A stretch of DNA of 64,000 nt from Fallopia convolvulus (lineage: Eukaryota; Streptophyta; Magnoliopsida; Caryophyllales; Polygonaceae). A program made the position numbers and the translations under genes. Positions within the stretch are counted from its first letter, which is position 1; every line of letters starts with the position of its first letter. Location: the NCBI GenBank assembly GCA_964016875.1, contig OZ024736.1, positions 4,462,001 through 4,526,000 of the forward strand. The letters are read 5' to 3'. This document shows, piece after piece, positions 10,601 to 21,689 of this stretch. Under the pieces are notes generated by a model. It saw only the letters and a program-made list of their open reading frames with translations. It made no database searches and was not told where the DNA came from.

Positions 10601-11078
10601 CTTAGCACCTTAGTACCATTGGTGCACTTAATGAATGTGCTATCATCAAATTCAATGGGTCCTAAGTCCTTTATTTCAAATTCTCTTTTCATGTAATTAG
10701 TTTCTAATCGGACCTCTTTTGGAGTTCCAAATTATATTTAGACCATCAACATGAACAACAACAACTGCATGGGGACTTATTTGATCATTCACAAACCCTT
10801 GCCTTAGTAGATAATCGCTAAGGCAATTCTACCACATTCTGCCTGATTGTTTCAATCCATAAATCGACCTTTTAAGCTTGATGGATTACATGTGGCGTGG
10901 CTTAAATACTTCAGGCATTTTCAATCATTCGAGGATTTTCATTTATATGTCGATGTCTAATAACGCATATAGGTATGTTGTTACCACATCCATGAGTTGC
11001 ATTTTCATACGTTCAACAATGACTAAAGCAACAAGGAACCTGAGTATCATTGCATCCACTACTGGTGAATATGTTTCC
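10601..11078 (-). pseudogene. Copia reverse transcriptase remnant
   Basis: Reading the minus strand from 11,078 gives ETYSPVVDA-like, then LMDVVTTYLYALLDTDIYMK, SIKLKRSIYGLKQSGRMWYN and a decayed VVVHVDGLNIIWN where the catalytic YVDDL would be. This is the RVT_2 fold in the correct order with stops and a damaged catalytic box (VDGL). The sequence ends abruptly at 11,078, where LINE coding sequence begins on the other strand. The LINE, 5'-truncated, therefore inserted into or next to this copia element. Confidence 0.8.
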
Positions 11079-11080
11079 AT

Positions 11081-11241
11081 CCTTCAACCCAAAGAAGGAT
11101 GAAATCCAAACCATATTCACATGGATCAGACTATCAAATCTGCCCATAATAGTCTATGAAGAGAGGGTACTTAGCATGATTGCCTCAAGCATTTGGAGGC
11201 CGCTTAAAGTGGACCAACACACAATCTACGCTACAAAAGGA
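11081..11241 (+). pseudogene. LINE ORF1: DUF4283 domain, left part
   Basis: The frame reads NPKKDEIQTIFTWIRLSNLP, then YEERVLSMIASSIWRPLKVD and TIYATKGK. This is the DUF4283 pattern of plant L1 ORF1 proteins and their host-derived relatives (W-I-R-L-x-x-L-P, then a Gly/Ile-Gly-like turn, then K-V-D-x-x-T). It is cut by the Athila insertion after TKGK. The continuation YAGICLELDLSKPLLGA lies at 18,598. ORF1 proteins bind LINE RNA. Confidence 0.8.
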
Positions 11242-11245
11242 AAAT

Positions 11246-12717
11246 TGATGTTCGTATTTTTGGTCTAGTTTTAGGTGTTTTTCTTAGGTTGTTTAGTTTA
11301 GTTTTAGTAAGTTTTAGAGTTATTTTTGTGTGTTTTTGGAGAAGTTTGCATATTTTGTGAAAAATATGAAAGCTACTCCGTTTTGTGTCTTTTTGAAGGT
11401 TTTTGAAGCGGAATTGAGCATTTTCAAGCGAAATTGAAGTGAAGTGGTGATGATGAATGCATAGAAGAGGAGAAAGAAGAGTGCATGAGAAGATCAAGTT
11501 GAAGTGCAAAGTAAAGCCAAGGAAAGAGTGCAAATAAACCAAAATAGGGGCTCATTAACGACATGAGAGAGTCGTTACTGAGCTGTGCATCAGAGTTTTT
11601 TTCTATGGGATTCAACAAGTGTCTACCGACCCTGTGCAGGTCGTTAACGAAGTGACCTGTGTCGGTAGAGTGCAGCCGACTTTCGGGATTTATATCTTTT
11701 ATCTTGTTATCTTTTAGTTTGTTAAGTTTTTATCTTTTAGATCTTTTATTAGATAGCCTTCTTAGTATAAATACCCTTGTTCTAGCCTAGGAAAAAGGGG
11801 GATTCGAGTAGTTTCTTAGGAGAGAAGTCGAGAGAGAGATTGCGATCTCGTTCGATCGAGAGAGAAGTTCGAGGTCGTGATCGGTGCTCTTGTTCGTTGT
11901 TCTTAGTGGTTTTCGGACTCCACAAGTATTTGTAAGACGATATTTCTTTCAATTGCATGTAAGTTTTGCTTTTCAATGTTTTCTTTGAATAAAGTTATTT
12001 GCTTTGATTCAATGAAGAGTGACTAGTTTACTTTTCTAGGGTCGGGGTTGAAACCCGACATGGTTGTGCATGATTGAATGAATGTGTTGAGTTTTTAATT
12101 GCCTTCTATCTTTTGAATTGCTTGTTGTGCTTATGCTTGATCGAAAGTTTTGAGCTTGTCCTATAATTTGAGTTTGTTGCTTGATCGAAAGAAAAAGTTG
12201 TGAACTTGAATGTTGATAATGTTCGATAACGAAAGATTCGAGCTTTGGATTCAAAACAAGTAATAAAGTAAATTGATTTATGAAAGTTAATTGATTTGCT
12301 TGTTTAGTCAACGAAATTTGATAGATTTATCTTCAAAGGCATGATATTTATCTTCACATGAGTTTATATGCATAGCTATGTTGTGGTAACCCTTGTCCTA
12401 GAGCTTTTTATTCTTTGATTTTTTTAAGTTTTACATTCGATTTCACTCGTTACCGGGGCACTTTGGATCGGTACCTACCCTGCACTTGCATCGTTATTTG
12501 TTCTGTTTCAAGTAGAATTCCAAGACCGTTAACGACCCTGTCAGGGTCGTTAACGAGGTTTGTCATAGATGTTTTTGCTTTATTTTGCTTTGTTTCCTTA
12601 TTTTTAGTTCGGTAAACAGACATCCTTGCTTCCCGTTGACGATCCTGACTTCCCTATACTCAGCGGGGTCTTGACTATAAATTTTATTTGTCGTCGAGTT
12701 AAATCTGTTCTACAACA
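11246..12717 (+). repeat. 5' LTR of Athila-like element
   Basis: The LTR starts TGATGTTCG and ends TACAACA. Most of its length aligns with 17,157-18,592, including the purine-rich GAGAGAG leader at 11,820-11,870 and the TATAAATACC promoter-like box near 11,766. It differs from the 3' LTR by substitutions and several small indels, notably a 12-base difference in a palindrome at 12,527-12,555. Confidence 0.85.
12527..12555. repeat. 29-bp perfect palindrome in 5' LTR
   Basis: CGTTAACGACCCTG (12,527-12,540), then T, then CAGGGTCGTTAACG (12,542-12,555) forms a perfect inverted repeat with 14-base arms and a 1-base centre. In the 3' LTR the same site (about 18,413-18,432) lacks the central 12 bases CCCTGTCAGGGT. 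Confidence 0.92.
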
Positions 12718-12720
12718 AAT

Positions 12721-12738
12721 TGGCGTTGTTGTCGGGAA
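12721..12738 (+). promoter_or_regulatory. Primer-binding site, tRNA-Asp type
   Basis: TGGCGTTGTTGTCGGGAA follows the 5' LTR after three bases. It resembles the TGGCGCCGTTGCCGGGGA sequence that follows Athila-group LTRs, with a few substitutions. The primer tRNA would start minus-strand DNA synthesis here. Confidence 0.8.
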
Positions 12739-12832
12739 AGCAACAATGTATGTTTGTTTACTTGTGTGTTTGGGAATAGCCCGACCCCATTTTTATTTTT
12801 AATTCTGTTTTCTTTGTTTGTTTTCTCAGCGT

Positions 12833-14275
12833 ATGCCAGCAGGACGTCACAGGCTCGAGTTTGACAGCAAATGTTATTATTCTGAACCTGAACGCACCTT
12901 GCATCGCAGACGAAGAGAAAACCAAGCCATGGCTACACCTGAAGCAATGGCAATAGAGATGGCAGCCCTCTAGAGACAAATGGAGGCGTTACGAGATGAT
13001 CGAGACGATGTTGCCGAAACAACGGAACGAGAGCGAGTGAACGATGTACGTCAATGAGAGGACAATGCCTGTCTACAAGAGCAGTTGAATGCCTATCCAA
13101 GGAATGCCAAGCAATATATGTATCCAAAAATGAGGGTGTCGGAGTTTGCAATCGTGCTTCCAAAGATAGAGAAGACATTTGAGATCAAATCTCAATTCAT
13201 ATCCTCAATAAAAAGGGCTCAATTTGAACAGAAACCTACTGAGTGCCCTATGGAACATATTAAAAATTTCCTTGATTTATGTGACACTATTGCTGCTGAA
13301 GGTGTCTCACTTGAATAAGCTCTATTAAAAGCTTTCAGGTGGTCTCTTATTGGAAAGGCCCTGAGCTGGTTGAAGAGCTTACCTCCTAAGTATATCAAGA
13401 CTTGGAAGGCTTTGTATGATCAATTTCTTACAAAGTTCTTCCCTCCTGCCAAGACAAAGGAGTTGAGAAAACGCATCACCTCCTATCACTAGCTGCCTAA
13501 CGAGACCTTTGTAGAGACATGGGAAAGGTTCAAGGAGATGCTTACACAGTCCCCCACTCATGGGCAACCTCTATATGTGCTCCAAGAAATCTTCTTCCAA
13601 GGGATCAATGCAGAAACAAAGAACCACATCAACACACAACCCTTGCGATTTTATAGAGATGGATCCCACTGCTGCATGGGAACTGCAGGACAAGCTGCTA
13701 ACTACGATGCCATGTATGGGACCCAACAGCCACCCCAGCCAGAGAAGCGTCTCTACGTGCCTAATAAAGATGAAGTTGATCCCGATGTCAAAAATCAATT
13801 CCTACAAGATGAGATCAACTGTCTGAAGAAATAAGTAAGTTTTCTGAAAACCTCTCAACCGTGTCCAGAGTGTGGTTCTTCTGCCCATAGTACTTTTTCT
13901 TACACTAACATCGAGTAGGTAAAAGCCGCTAAGACATATGCTGAGATGAACTATATGAGAGGTCAATATAGGAACCGGCCTAATAACTATGACAGGCCAA
14001 ACAATTATCCAGCTTGGGGAAATCAAAATCAAAATCTGAGCTATGCAACACCCCGTCCGGACAAACGGCCCGTGCCGTATCGACCTCCAGGCTATGAAGG
14101 GATTAATGGCGTAAAGAAAGAAATCACTGGAGTCCAAGTCAATCTCAACAACCAGATGAAAAGATGGGGAGAGTTCTATGTATGGAAGAAGTGTCGACTC
14201 ATAGCTAGGAAACCTGGCCGCACAGATTCCGAGACCACAAGGGCAACTCCCGGGCCGTCCCGAGGAGAACCCTAG
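12833..14275 (+). pseudogene. Athila-type gag
   Basis: A start at 12,833 opens MPAGRHRLEFDSKCYYSE. After in-frame stops near 12,972 and 13,055 comes the core Retrotrans_gag region: IKNFLDLCDTIAAEGVSLE, LLKAFRWSLIGKALSWLKSL, TWKALYDQFLTKFFPP and ETFVETWERFKEMLTQSP. More stops lie near 13,316 and 13,490. A degenerate zinc knuckle (CPECGSSAHSTFSY, last Cys lost) is at about 13,857-13,905. The order and motifs are those of Athila gag, the structural capsid protein. At least four stops make it non-functional. Confidence 0.85.
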
Positions 14276-14288
14276 AGGACAAATAGAG

Positions 14289-14744
14289 GTTGTGCACCTT
14301 AGGAGCGGAAAGACACTACCGGATCGTGCCAAAGCCAGGGAGAAGAGCCCCAAACCTAAAGAGGATGCCACGGCCCAAGACGACAAGGAGCCAAAGAGGG
14401 TTGTTGCCGAGCCTGAACAACTCGGTATCGATACTCCCAGGGTCGCCACCGACCCCAACCCATGTAAGTTTTCTACACCGAGCTCCACTCTTAATCCCAG
14501 GCTTGATACCGACCCCACAAGGGTCGGTGCCGATCCTTCTAAGGCACCAATAGACCTTAATGTCGACCCGGTAGCATCACCTCTCGAGCCCGCTTTGGCT
14601 CCGAGATTGGTGAAATCTCTTCCTTTTCCTACTAAGAAGTCTAAGGACTCAACTGAAGGCAAGTTTAAGCATTTTGTTAAGATTCTCCAGGGCTTAAATA
14701 TTTCTCTACCATTCGTTGAGGCCCTAAGCGAAATGTCAACTTAA
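14289..14744 (+). pseudogene. Athila gag-protease junction, truncated
   Basis: The frame opens with LRSGKTLPDRAKAREK, the LRSGK motif that follows the gag knuckle in Athila polyproteins. It runs through a Pro/Asp-rich spacer and ends with PLPFPTKKSKDSTEGKF-like, HFVKILQGLNISLPFVEAL and a stop. In complete elements this helix-rich block directly precedes the aspartic protease. Here the stop at 14,744 is followed by non-coding sequence, so protease and pol have been lost. A 286-codon open frame on the opposite strand (13,802-14,662) is a mirror artefact of this spacer. Confidence 0.8.
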
Positions 14745-15082
14745 AAATGTTATGTTTTGGTTCAAAATAAGGGTTTTTGGGAAGGATAGATTGGAAGTCT
14801 CTTGTTTTATTTTTGTAAAAAGATCTCTTGGTAGAAAAGATGCACAAAAATAAGAAAAGTAAAGAAGATGTTTGGATCAATATCAGCTTAAGTAAGCTCA
14901 TTATCGGAAGAAAAATAAGAGGAGAAAGTGTAGCTCATTATCAACACCTTTTAGGTCGTTAACAAGGCTATTCGAGAGCAGAAAAAAGAAGAAAAGAGAA
15001 AAAAATTGCTAAGAATAAAAAAGAAGATGTGCATTATGTTTAAAGTAAAACCAGAGATTCTTTTATGTTTATATGAGGCTTT
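14745..15082. other. Athila internal non-coding sequence
   Basis: AT- and purine-rich sequence without coding capacity lies between the truncated gag-protease frame and the nested solo LTR. No pol motif was found. Confidence 0.6.
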
Positions 15083-16577
15083 TGATAGCATGCATTTAGG
15101 TGTTAGTTTTAGGCATATTTATGTTTAAATCTTAGGTAGTTGCATGCATTTTGCTTAGTTTTTGTAGTTTTTGCATTTCGGTGTCTACTCTTGCACTTTT
15201 GTGTTTTTAGGTCGTTTTGAGGAGCAAGGATTGGTTAAGTTGAAGGATTCAAGATTGGAGATATTCAAGTGTCTTTTCCAAGGATATTCAAGCCATTTCT
15301 GATGATCATTAAGGCCCAAGAGGTTGTGGAAAAGAACGCTTAGAACCGGGCAATGCATTGGAGTTGTTGTTTCGACACCACTTTCTTGTAACGGTTATTT
15401 CGGGAGCTACAGTGGTCGGATGAAGCTGAATTTGGTATCATTGGAAAGATAACTCGAAGAGCTACAATTCATATTTTTACTTCGAGTTCAAATTCCAATT
15501 CTAAGGATGTCAAAACAGTCTTCGAAAGTACCGTCTGAGTGCTGTCAAGAGATGGCCGCGATCGCGGCCATATAAATCGGCGATCGCGGCTTTACACCGA
15601 CTCGCCTGGTCAGATTAGTCTAGGCCGCGATCGCGGACATCAAAAAGGGCGATCGCGGCCCATCTGAGCTGCTCGCGCACGAAGATCTTTCGAGCTTATC
15701 TTTACTTGTTTTTAATTATATCTTTCCTTTCGTGTTTTTAGCTGACTACTTAAGCCTTGTTTTAGACTTTTGGGAGATTACTCTATTCTCTCTTAGACCT
15801 AATTCCAGACTTTGTGTTTTTCTCTCTTATGGAGAACTAAACTCCCTTAATTCTATTCCAGTTGAAGCTTTTCAGACTGAAGTTGTTGTGAGATTTGTCT
15901 ATTCAGGTTTATTTCTACAGGTTATTTCAATTCTCTTGTGCGTAATTTATTATTGATTATATTGATTTCTACTTGATTGATCACCTTGTTGGAATTGATA
16001 TTATCTATTGCTAGATCTAGGTTTTCTCGTAGCAAAGCCTGATCTTTGTAGCAACTCAATTGATTTAGGACTCGTTGGACTAAAACAATTGAGAAGAGAT
16101 TTGAATGCATGTTAATTGTTTGACTCGTTGGAATTCAATTGCATGTATCCTGTTTATCCTTGTTCTTAATGTTAATATCCTTATTGTTTATGATCGTTTC
16201 ATGAATTGTTTGGATGTTAAGTTGCATGTCTCGTTGCCATGTTATAATGCTGATCAGGATAGGAATAACTAAAAGAAATAACTTGTTTGAATCTAGGATC
16301 AATAACTTGAGGAAGAAAAGTGGATACTTGAATAGGATTGCTTTCCTTAACTTGATAAAAATCCAATCCTTGCCTTGTTTGATTACTTACTTTGTTTGTT
16401 TCAATTCTTAGTTTCTAGTTTAATTCCAAAATCCCCCCTTTTGTTACCTTTCTGAGTTGATAATAATACTGCTTAGAATACAAGTGTCTCTTGGGTTCGA
16501 CCCCGACTTACTGACTATACTAGTTTAGTAATTAGGGAATTATTTTTGATTTGGCATCAACGATTCAAAGCCAGTCA
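15083..16577 (+). mobile_element. Nested solo LTR (gypsy) inside Athila element
   Basis: The segment begins TGATAGCATGCATTTAGG and ends CCAGTCA. Both sides carry GCTTT (15,078-15,082 and 16,578-16,582), a 5-bp target duplication. Near its end, GGGTTCGACCCCGACTTACT and GATTTGGCATCAA resemble the 3' tails of Athila/Tat LTRs. It holds no gene; short open frames inside are not supported. It marks a second-generation insertion. Confidence 0.6.
15552..15660. repeat. Cluster of CGATCGCG palindromes
   Basis: ATGGCCGCGATCGCGGCCAT (15,552-15,571) is a perfect 20-base palindrome. Three more GCGATCGCGG cores follow in both orientations at about 15,580, 15,625 and 15,650. The cluster is a GC island within AT-rich DNA. 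Confidence 0.9.
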
Positions 16578-16582
16578 GCTTT

Positions 16583-17156
16583 CTAGGATTTTTAAAGGTG
16601 AGTGAGTTTGAGCATAATGAGAGTGAGTTTGGTATGTTCTTCTATATGAGTTTTGGAGTTGTGTGTGAGTTTTTAGGAGTCTTTGATTCCCGAATTTTAT
16701 CAGCACCACATGCCAAAATATTTCCATGCCTTATTGTCATTAACAAGCCCCATTACAACCCAGTCGAATGGAAGCTTCTATGAAGTTTTTCATTGAGCCT
16801 AAGTTATGTTGATGGTTTTTGCTTGTTTTGACAAATCTAAGGTGGAGTATGGTGCTATAAGTTCCAATTTCTATGAATTTTTGCATGTAAGATTTAGTTG
16901 AGAGATTGAATTTATAAGCCCAAACACTTGAGAGTTGAGTGAAACACATATCCTTAGTGAGGTTGGATTGTATTTTCTTATGTCTATTGGTGCTTATATA
17001 TGTGTGGTGACGTTAGTAGTCATTTGTTATTTTCTGCTATGTTTTGAAGTTGCTTTTGAGATGATGGCTATTACTTGATGAGGATGATTGTTTGGTTTTG
17101 GTTATTGTATAGTAATTGCTTGAGGACAAGAAAGCTTATGTATGGGGTAGTTTTTG
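16583..17156. other. Athila internal non-coding sequence before 3' LTR
   Basis: The region contains T/G-rich sequence with no supported gene. The last 50 bases include GAGGACAAGAAAGC and TATGGGGTAG, purine-rich runs in the place of the polypurine tract before the 3' LTR. Confidence 0.5.
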
Positions 17157-18592
17157 GCTATTTTCGTGTTTTTGGTCTAGTTTTAGGTGTTTTTCTTAGG
17201 TTGTTTAGTTTAGTTTTAGTAAGTTTTAGATTTAGTTTTATGTGTTTTTGGATAAGGTTGCATATTTTGTGAAAAGTATGGAAGCTACTCCGTTTTGTGT
17301 CTTTTTGTAGGTTTTTGAAGCGGAATTGAGCATTTTCAAGAGAAGCTGAAGTGAAGTGGTGAGTGGTGAATTCATAGAAGAGGAGAAAGAAGAGTGCATG
17401 AGAAGATCAAGTTGAAGTGCAAAGTAAAACCAAGGAAAGAGTTCAAATAAACCAAAACAGGGGATCGTTAACGACCTGTGAGAGTCGTTACCGAGCATTG
17501 CATCAGAGTTTTTTTCTAAGGGATTCAGCAAGTGTCTACCACCCTGTGTAGGTCATTAACGAAGTGACCTGTGTCGGTAGAGCGCAGCCGACTTTCAGGA
17601 TTTATATCTTTTTTTCTTGTTACCTTTTACTTTGGTAAGTTTTTATCTTTTAGATATTTTATTAGATAGCCTTCTTAGTATAAATACCCTTGTTCTAGCC
17701 TAGGAAAAGGGGGATTCGAGTAGTTTCTTAGGAGAGAAGTCGAGAGAGAGAGAGAGAGATTCTGATCCTGTTCGATCGAGAGAGAAGTTCGAGGTCGTGA
17801 TCGGTGCTCTTGTTCGTTGTTCTTAGTTGTTTTGGGATTCCACAAGTATTTATAAGACGATGTCTCAATTGCAAGTAAGTTTTGCTTTTCAATGTTTTCT
17901 TTGAATAAAGTTGTTTGCTTTGATTCAATGAATAGTGAGTAGTTTACATTTCTAGGTTCGGGGGTGAAACCCGACATGGTTGTGCATGATTGAATGAATG
18001 TGTTGAGTTTTTGATTGCCTTCTATCTTTTGAATTGCTTTTTGTTCTTATGCTTAGACAAGAATCGAAGTAATTTGAGTTTGTTGCTTGATCGAAAGAGA
18101 AAGTTCTGAACTTGAATCTTGATAATGTTCAATAACGAAAGTTTCGAGCTTTAGATTCAAAACAAGTAATAAAGTGAATTGATTTGCTTGATTAGTCAAT
18201 GAAAGTTGATAGATTTATCTTCAAAGGCATGATCTTTATCTTCACATGAGTTTATATGCATAACTATGTTGTGGTAACCCTTGTCCTAGAGCTTTTATCC
18301 TTTGATTTTCTTAAATTTTACATTCTATTTCACTCGTTACCGAGGCAGTTTGGATCGATACCGAGCTTGCACTTGCATCGTTATTAGTTCTGTTTCAAGT
18401 AGAATTCCAGGATCGTTAACGACGTTAACGAGGTATGTCGTAGCTGTTTTTGCTTTGTTTTGCTTTATTTCCTTGTTTTTGGTTTGGTAAACAGACAACC
18501 TTGCTTCTCGTGGACGATCCTGACTTCGCTATACTCAGCGGGGTCTTGACTATAAATTTTATTTGTTGTCGATTTAAATTTGACCTACATTA
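17157..18592 (+). repeat. 3' LTR of Athila-like element
   Basis: It aligns with 11,246-12,717 over nearly its full length, including the shared GAGAGAG leader (17,740-17,765, longer here) and the TTGAC-TATAAATTTTATTTG tail. Its last bases CCTACATTA replace the expected CTACAACA of the 5' copy. It lacks the 12-base centre of the 12,527 palindrome. The inner edge is approximate because the first 20 bases have diverged. Confidence 0.8.
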
Positions 18593-18597
18593 AAAAT

Positions 18598-18888
18598 ACG
18601 CTGGGATTTGCTTAGAACTTGACTTGAGCAAACCCCTACTGGGAGCCACCTTAATCAACAAGGAAACAATGTTGGTGGAATACGAAGGCCTAAGTGAAAT
18701 TTGCATCCATTGCGGCAAATACGGGCACCTTGTCAACAAATTCACTACGAACCCACAGGCAAGCACCCCACCGAAGGTGAAAGACCAATTCCCAACGAGA
18801 CAGGAGAACAGTCAGGGTGTCATGAATGAAGGGACAAAGTCGACAATGAAGGAGCCTGGGTCCACCATCCAAACTTCATGGATTTTTT
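18598..18888 (+). pseudogene. LINE ORF1: DUF4283 right part and zinc knuckle
   Basis: The sequence opens with YAGICLELDLSKPLLGA, which completes the DUF4283 domain begun at 11,081. It continues with LVEYEGLSEICIHCGKYGHL, a plant LINE zinc knuckle (C-x2-C-x4-H, with the final Cys replaced: LVNKF). The proline-rich tail stops at 18,888. A one-base frame change occurs close to 18,625. ORF1 would bind the LINE RNA. Loss of the last cysteine suggests decay. Confidence 0.8.
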
Positions 18889-18889
18889 A

Positions 18890-20452
18890 AAAGCTAGCTA
18901 GGACAACTCGACGGATACCCTAGAGGTCCTTGCAAATCTGAAAGGCAGACTGATGCTCTAGAACAAAACAGTCTTTGGGAACGTCCACTATAGAAAAACG
19001 AAACTCCTAAATAGACTCGAGGGGTTGGAAAAATCCCTAGAAAGAGGGGCGAGAAATCACTTGCTACAACTGGAGAGAGAGTTAAAAGCTGAGTTGAACC
19101 TGACCCTAGCCCAAGAAGAAGTTATCTGGTTTCAGAAGGCAAGACAACAGTGGATCAAACTTGGGGATAAGAATACCAAGTTTTTCCACACAAGTGCCAT
19201 TATCCGACGACGCAAGAAAAAAATTGTGGCCCTCAAGAACGAAGAAGAATAATGGATCTCAAACCAAGCTGATCAAGAACAAAATTACTTCACCAAACTC
19301 TACTCCCTCACTGACTTGGAAAAACCTCTATCAATGAACTACGGTGGATTCCCTGCTCTCCACCCGACAACCATCAATGATCTAAAAAGCCCAATCCAGT
19401 CCAAGCAAATTTATGAAGCTCTGATGAAGATGGGGGCGTACAAAGCCCCCGAGAAAGATGGATTCCAACCCATATTTTATAAAAAAATGTTGGAGCACTA
19501 TTGGACCGTCAGTATGTGCCTTTGTCAAGAGCTTCTTTGCCACTTCAACCTTGCCCCATGGAGCCAATGATACTCTCATCTGTTTGATAGGAAAATTTGC
19601 ATCCCCGAAAAACCCCCAACATTTTCGCCCCATCATCCTTTGGAACACCTTATACAAGTTGATCATTAAAATCATGGCAACCTGCCTCAAACCATTGATA
19701 TCTAACTTAATTGGCCCTTACCAAAATAGCTTCTTGCCTAGTGGTAATATCACCAATAATGTGGTCATCCTGCAAGAAATAATCCACTCCATGAAGAAGA
19801 AGAAGGGGAAAAGTGGTTGGATGGTCCTAAAGCTCGACCTCGAGAAAGCTTTTGACCGTCTCCGATGGGATTTTGTCTTAGACACCTTAAGAGACGCCGG
19901 AATCCCCGAGAACTAGTGCAAGTGGATTCAAGAATTCTTCTCCACCACCTCCATGCAGCTCATCTGGAATAGAGAAGTCACTGAAGGGTTTAAATCGAAC
20001 AGGGGGTTGACCCAAGGCGACCAATCTCGCCCTACTTGTTTATTCTGTGCATGGAGAGAATTAGCCTCCTCATTTGCACCTTGATCGAAGATAGGAGATG
20101 GAAACCAATCAAACTCGAAAGAAGAGGCGCTAAGTTATCTCACCTCTTTTTTGTCGACGACATCCTTATAATGGCGGAAGCCTCAACTCGCCAGCTAACT
20201 GTAATCCAGGAGTGCTTGAAAACCTTCTGCGATGCTTCCGGGTTAAAGATGAGCATCCAAAAATCAAAATTTACCTCTCCCCCAACACATCATGGTTGCT
20301 CTCTGAATGCATCCAACAGCGTGGGGGTATTAAAACAACCCGGAATCTTGGCCATTACTTGGGCATGCCAGTTCTTCACAAAAGAATCCAAAAATCAACC
20401 TTCACTCACCTCCTTGATAAGGCAAAAAAGAAGCTAGCAGGATGGAAAAGTT
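18890..20452 (+). pseudogene. LINE ORF2: pre-RT and reverse transcriptase
   Basis: The pre-RT helix includes QWIKLGDKNTKFFH (19,150-19,190), the usual W-x-x-x-G-D-x-N-T-x-F-F-H motif. Reverse transcriptase blocks follow: APEKDGFQPIFYKK, FRPIILWNTLYKLIIKIMA, LKLDLEKAFDRLRWDF, RGLTQGDQSRPYLF and FFVDDILIM. The catalytic box reads F-V-D-D rather than F-A-D-D; both aspartates remain. Stops at 19,250 and 19,915 and a frame change near 20,030 break it. The endonuclease expected before it is deleted. Confidence 0.85.
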
Positions 20453-21405
20453 AATCATTAAGCCTTGCAGGCCGCATCTCTCTCTCCAAAGCCGCACTCT
20501 CATCCCTGCCATACTACACAATGAATGCGCTTAAGCTCCCAACAGGCACGTGCAAAGAACTGGATTGTCTCAATCGAAATTTCATATGGGGTGATAGTCA
20601 GGATGAAAGGAAAATACACCTTGTTAATTGGCACGATGATTGTCTCCCCAAGAAGTTTGGTGCGCTTGGAATTCGGGCGGCAAAAGACATGAACGCAGCC
20701 CTCCTGGGGAAATTGGGTTGGAGACTAATCAAGGGCACAGCGGGCCTCTAGGGAGACATTGTCACCGCAATTCAATGGAGGAACTATCATCCAAACTGGG
20801 AAAAGCGCACCCTCCCCTATTTGGAGAGGTATTCGATGGAGTATTGAGGAAGTGATCTCGAAGGGCTACTCCTGGAATATTGGCAATGACAACACCGTTG
20901 CTTTTTGGAAGGACACCTGGCTAGGCCAGGCCCCGCTTGAATCCCTCATCCAAACAACTATTCTCGTGGCTATGCAAAGACAAAAGATGAGCAATTTTTG
21001 GATCCAAGGCGAGGGTTGGGATTGGGCCAGGCTCGAAGGTAACCTCCTGAATGAAATCAAACTCCGCCTTGCAGCGATGGGAGTGGTAGAAGAACCGGGT
21101 TTTCCATACACGATTAAATGGGCTCTCTCTCAATCAGGGAATTATTTTGTGGCCTCCTCTTACAACCTTAGGAGGTCCCACAACTGTATCATGAATAACG
21201 GGCCAGACCTCAACATTTACACACAAATATGGATGTTGAAAGTCTCAGAAAGAATCAAAAGCTTCCTATGGGTTGCCATCAAGGGGAAGCTCCTAACCAA
21301 CGAGGAAAGTGGTCGGAGACAACTCACCAGTGACACCTCATGTACCCACTGCCATGACCACACTAAAACTCTTTTACATGTGCTTAGAGATTGTCCCCTT
21401 GCATG
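20453..21405 (+). pseudogene. LINE ORF2: connector and zf-RVT region
   Basis: After the reverse transcriptase come LAGRISLSKAALSSLPYYT-like, NRNFIWGD, KKFGALGIRAAKDMNAALLG, then WSIEEVISKGYSWNIGN and FWKDTWLGQAPL. The zinc-binding zf-RVT segment is IWMLKVSERIKSFLWVAIKG, NEESGRRQLTSDTSCTHC and LHVLRDCPLA (C-x2-H/C pattern). This is the standard region downstream of plant L1 reverse transcriptases. Frame changes near 20,450 and 20,755 interrupt it. Confidence 0.8.
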
Positions 21406-21689
21406 AGAAGTCTGGGAGGAGCTCATACCTACACAAGCCCAGCCTTCCTTCTTCCAAGGAGCAAGTAATGAATGGGAAGTCAAAGGCCTAAGACGAGAGC
21501 ACACATTTGACTGGTCCGCGGTGACTTTTGCGATGACCACCTGGAACTTGTGGGAATGTAGAAATTGCAGAATCTTCCAAAACTGCCCCCACACGATGGA
21601 AGGAGCTCCTCCTCCAACAAATTCAGGATTACTCCCTGCTTAACACCAACCCAGAGCAAGATGCCCAAAAAATCGAAATTCAAGTTAGA

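Larger units (their letters stand above)
11246..18592 (+). mobile_element. Athila-like Ty3/gypsy element, gag only, non-autonomous
   Basis: The pair of LTRs (11,246-12,717 and about 17,157-18,592), a 5-bp duplication AAAAT (11,241-11,245 and 18,593-18,597) and a primer site at 12,721 define a complete insertion of about 7.35 kb. It encodes a decayed Athila-type gag and the start of the protease region, then no reverse transcriptase, RNase H or integrase. After 14,745 the internal sequence is non-coding and contains a nested solo LTR. It could only have moved with proteins from a full element. Confidence 0.88.

Noticed and set aside
13802..14662. 286-codon open frame on the minus strand
   Set aside because: It runs opposite to the Athila gag-protease spacer, has no domain, and is caused by the stop-poor, Pro/Asp/Gly-rich composition.
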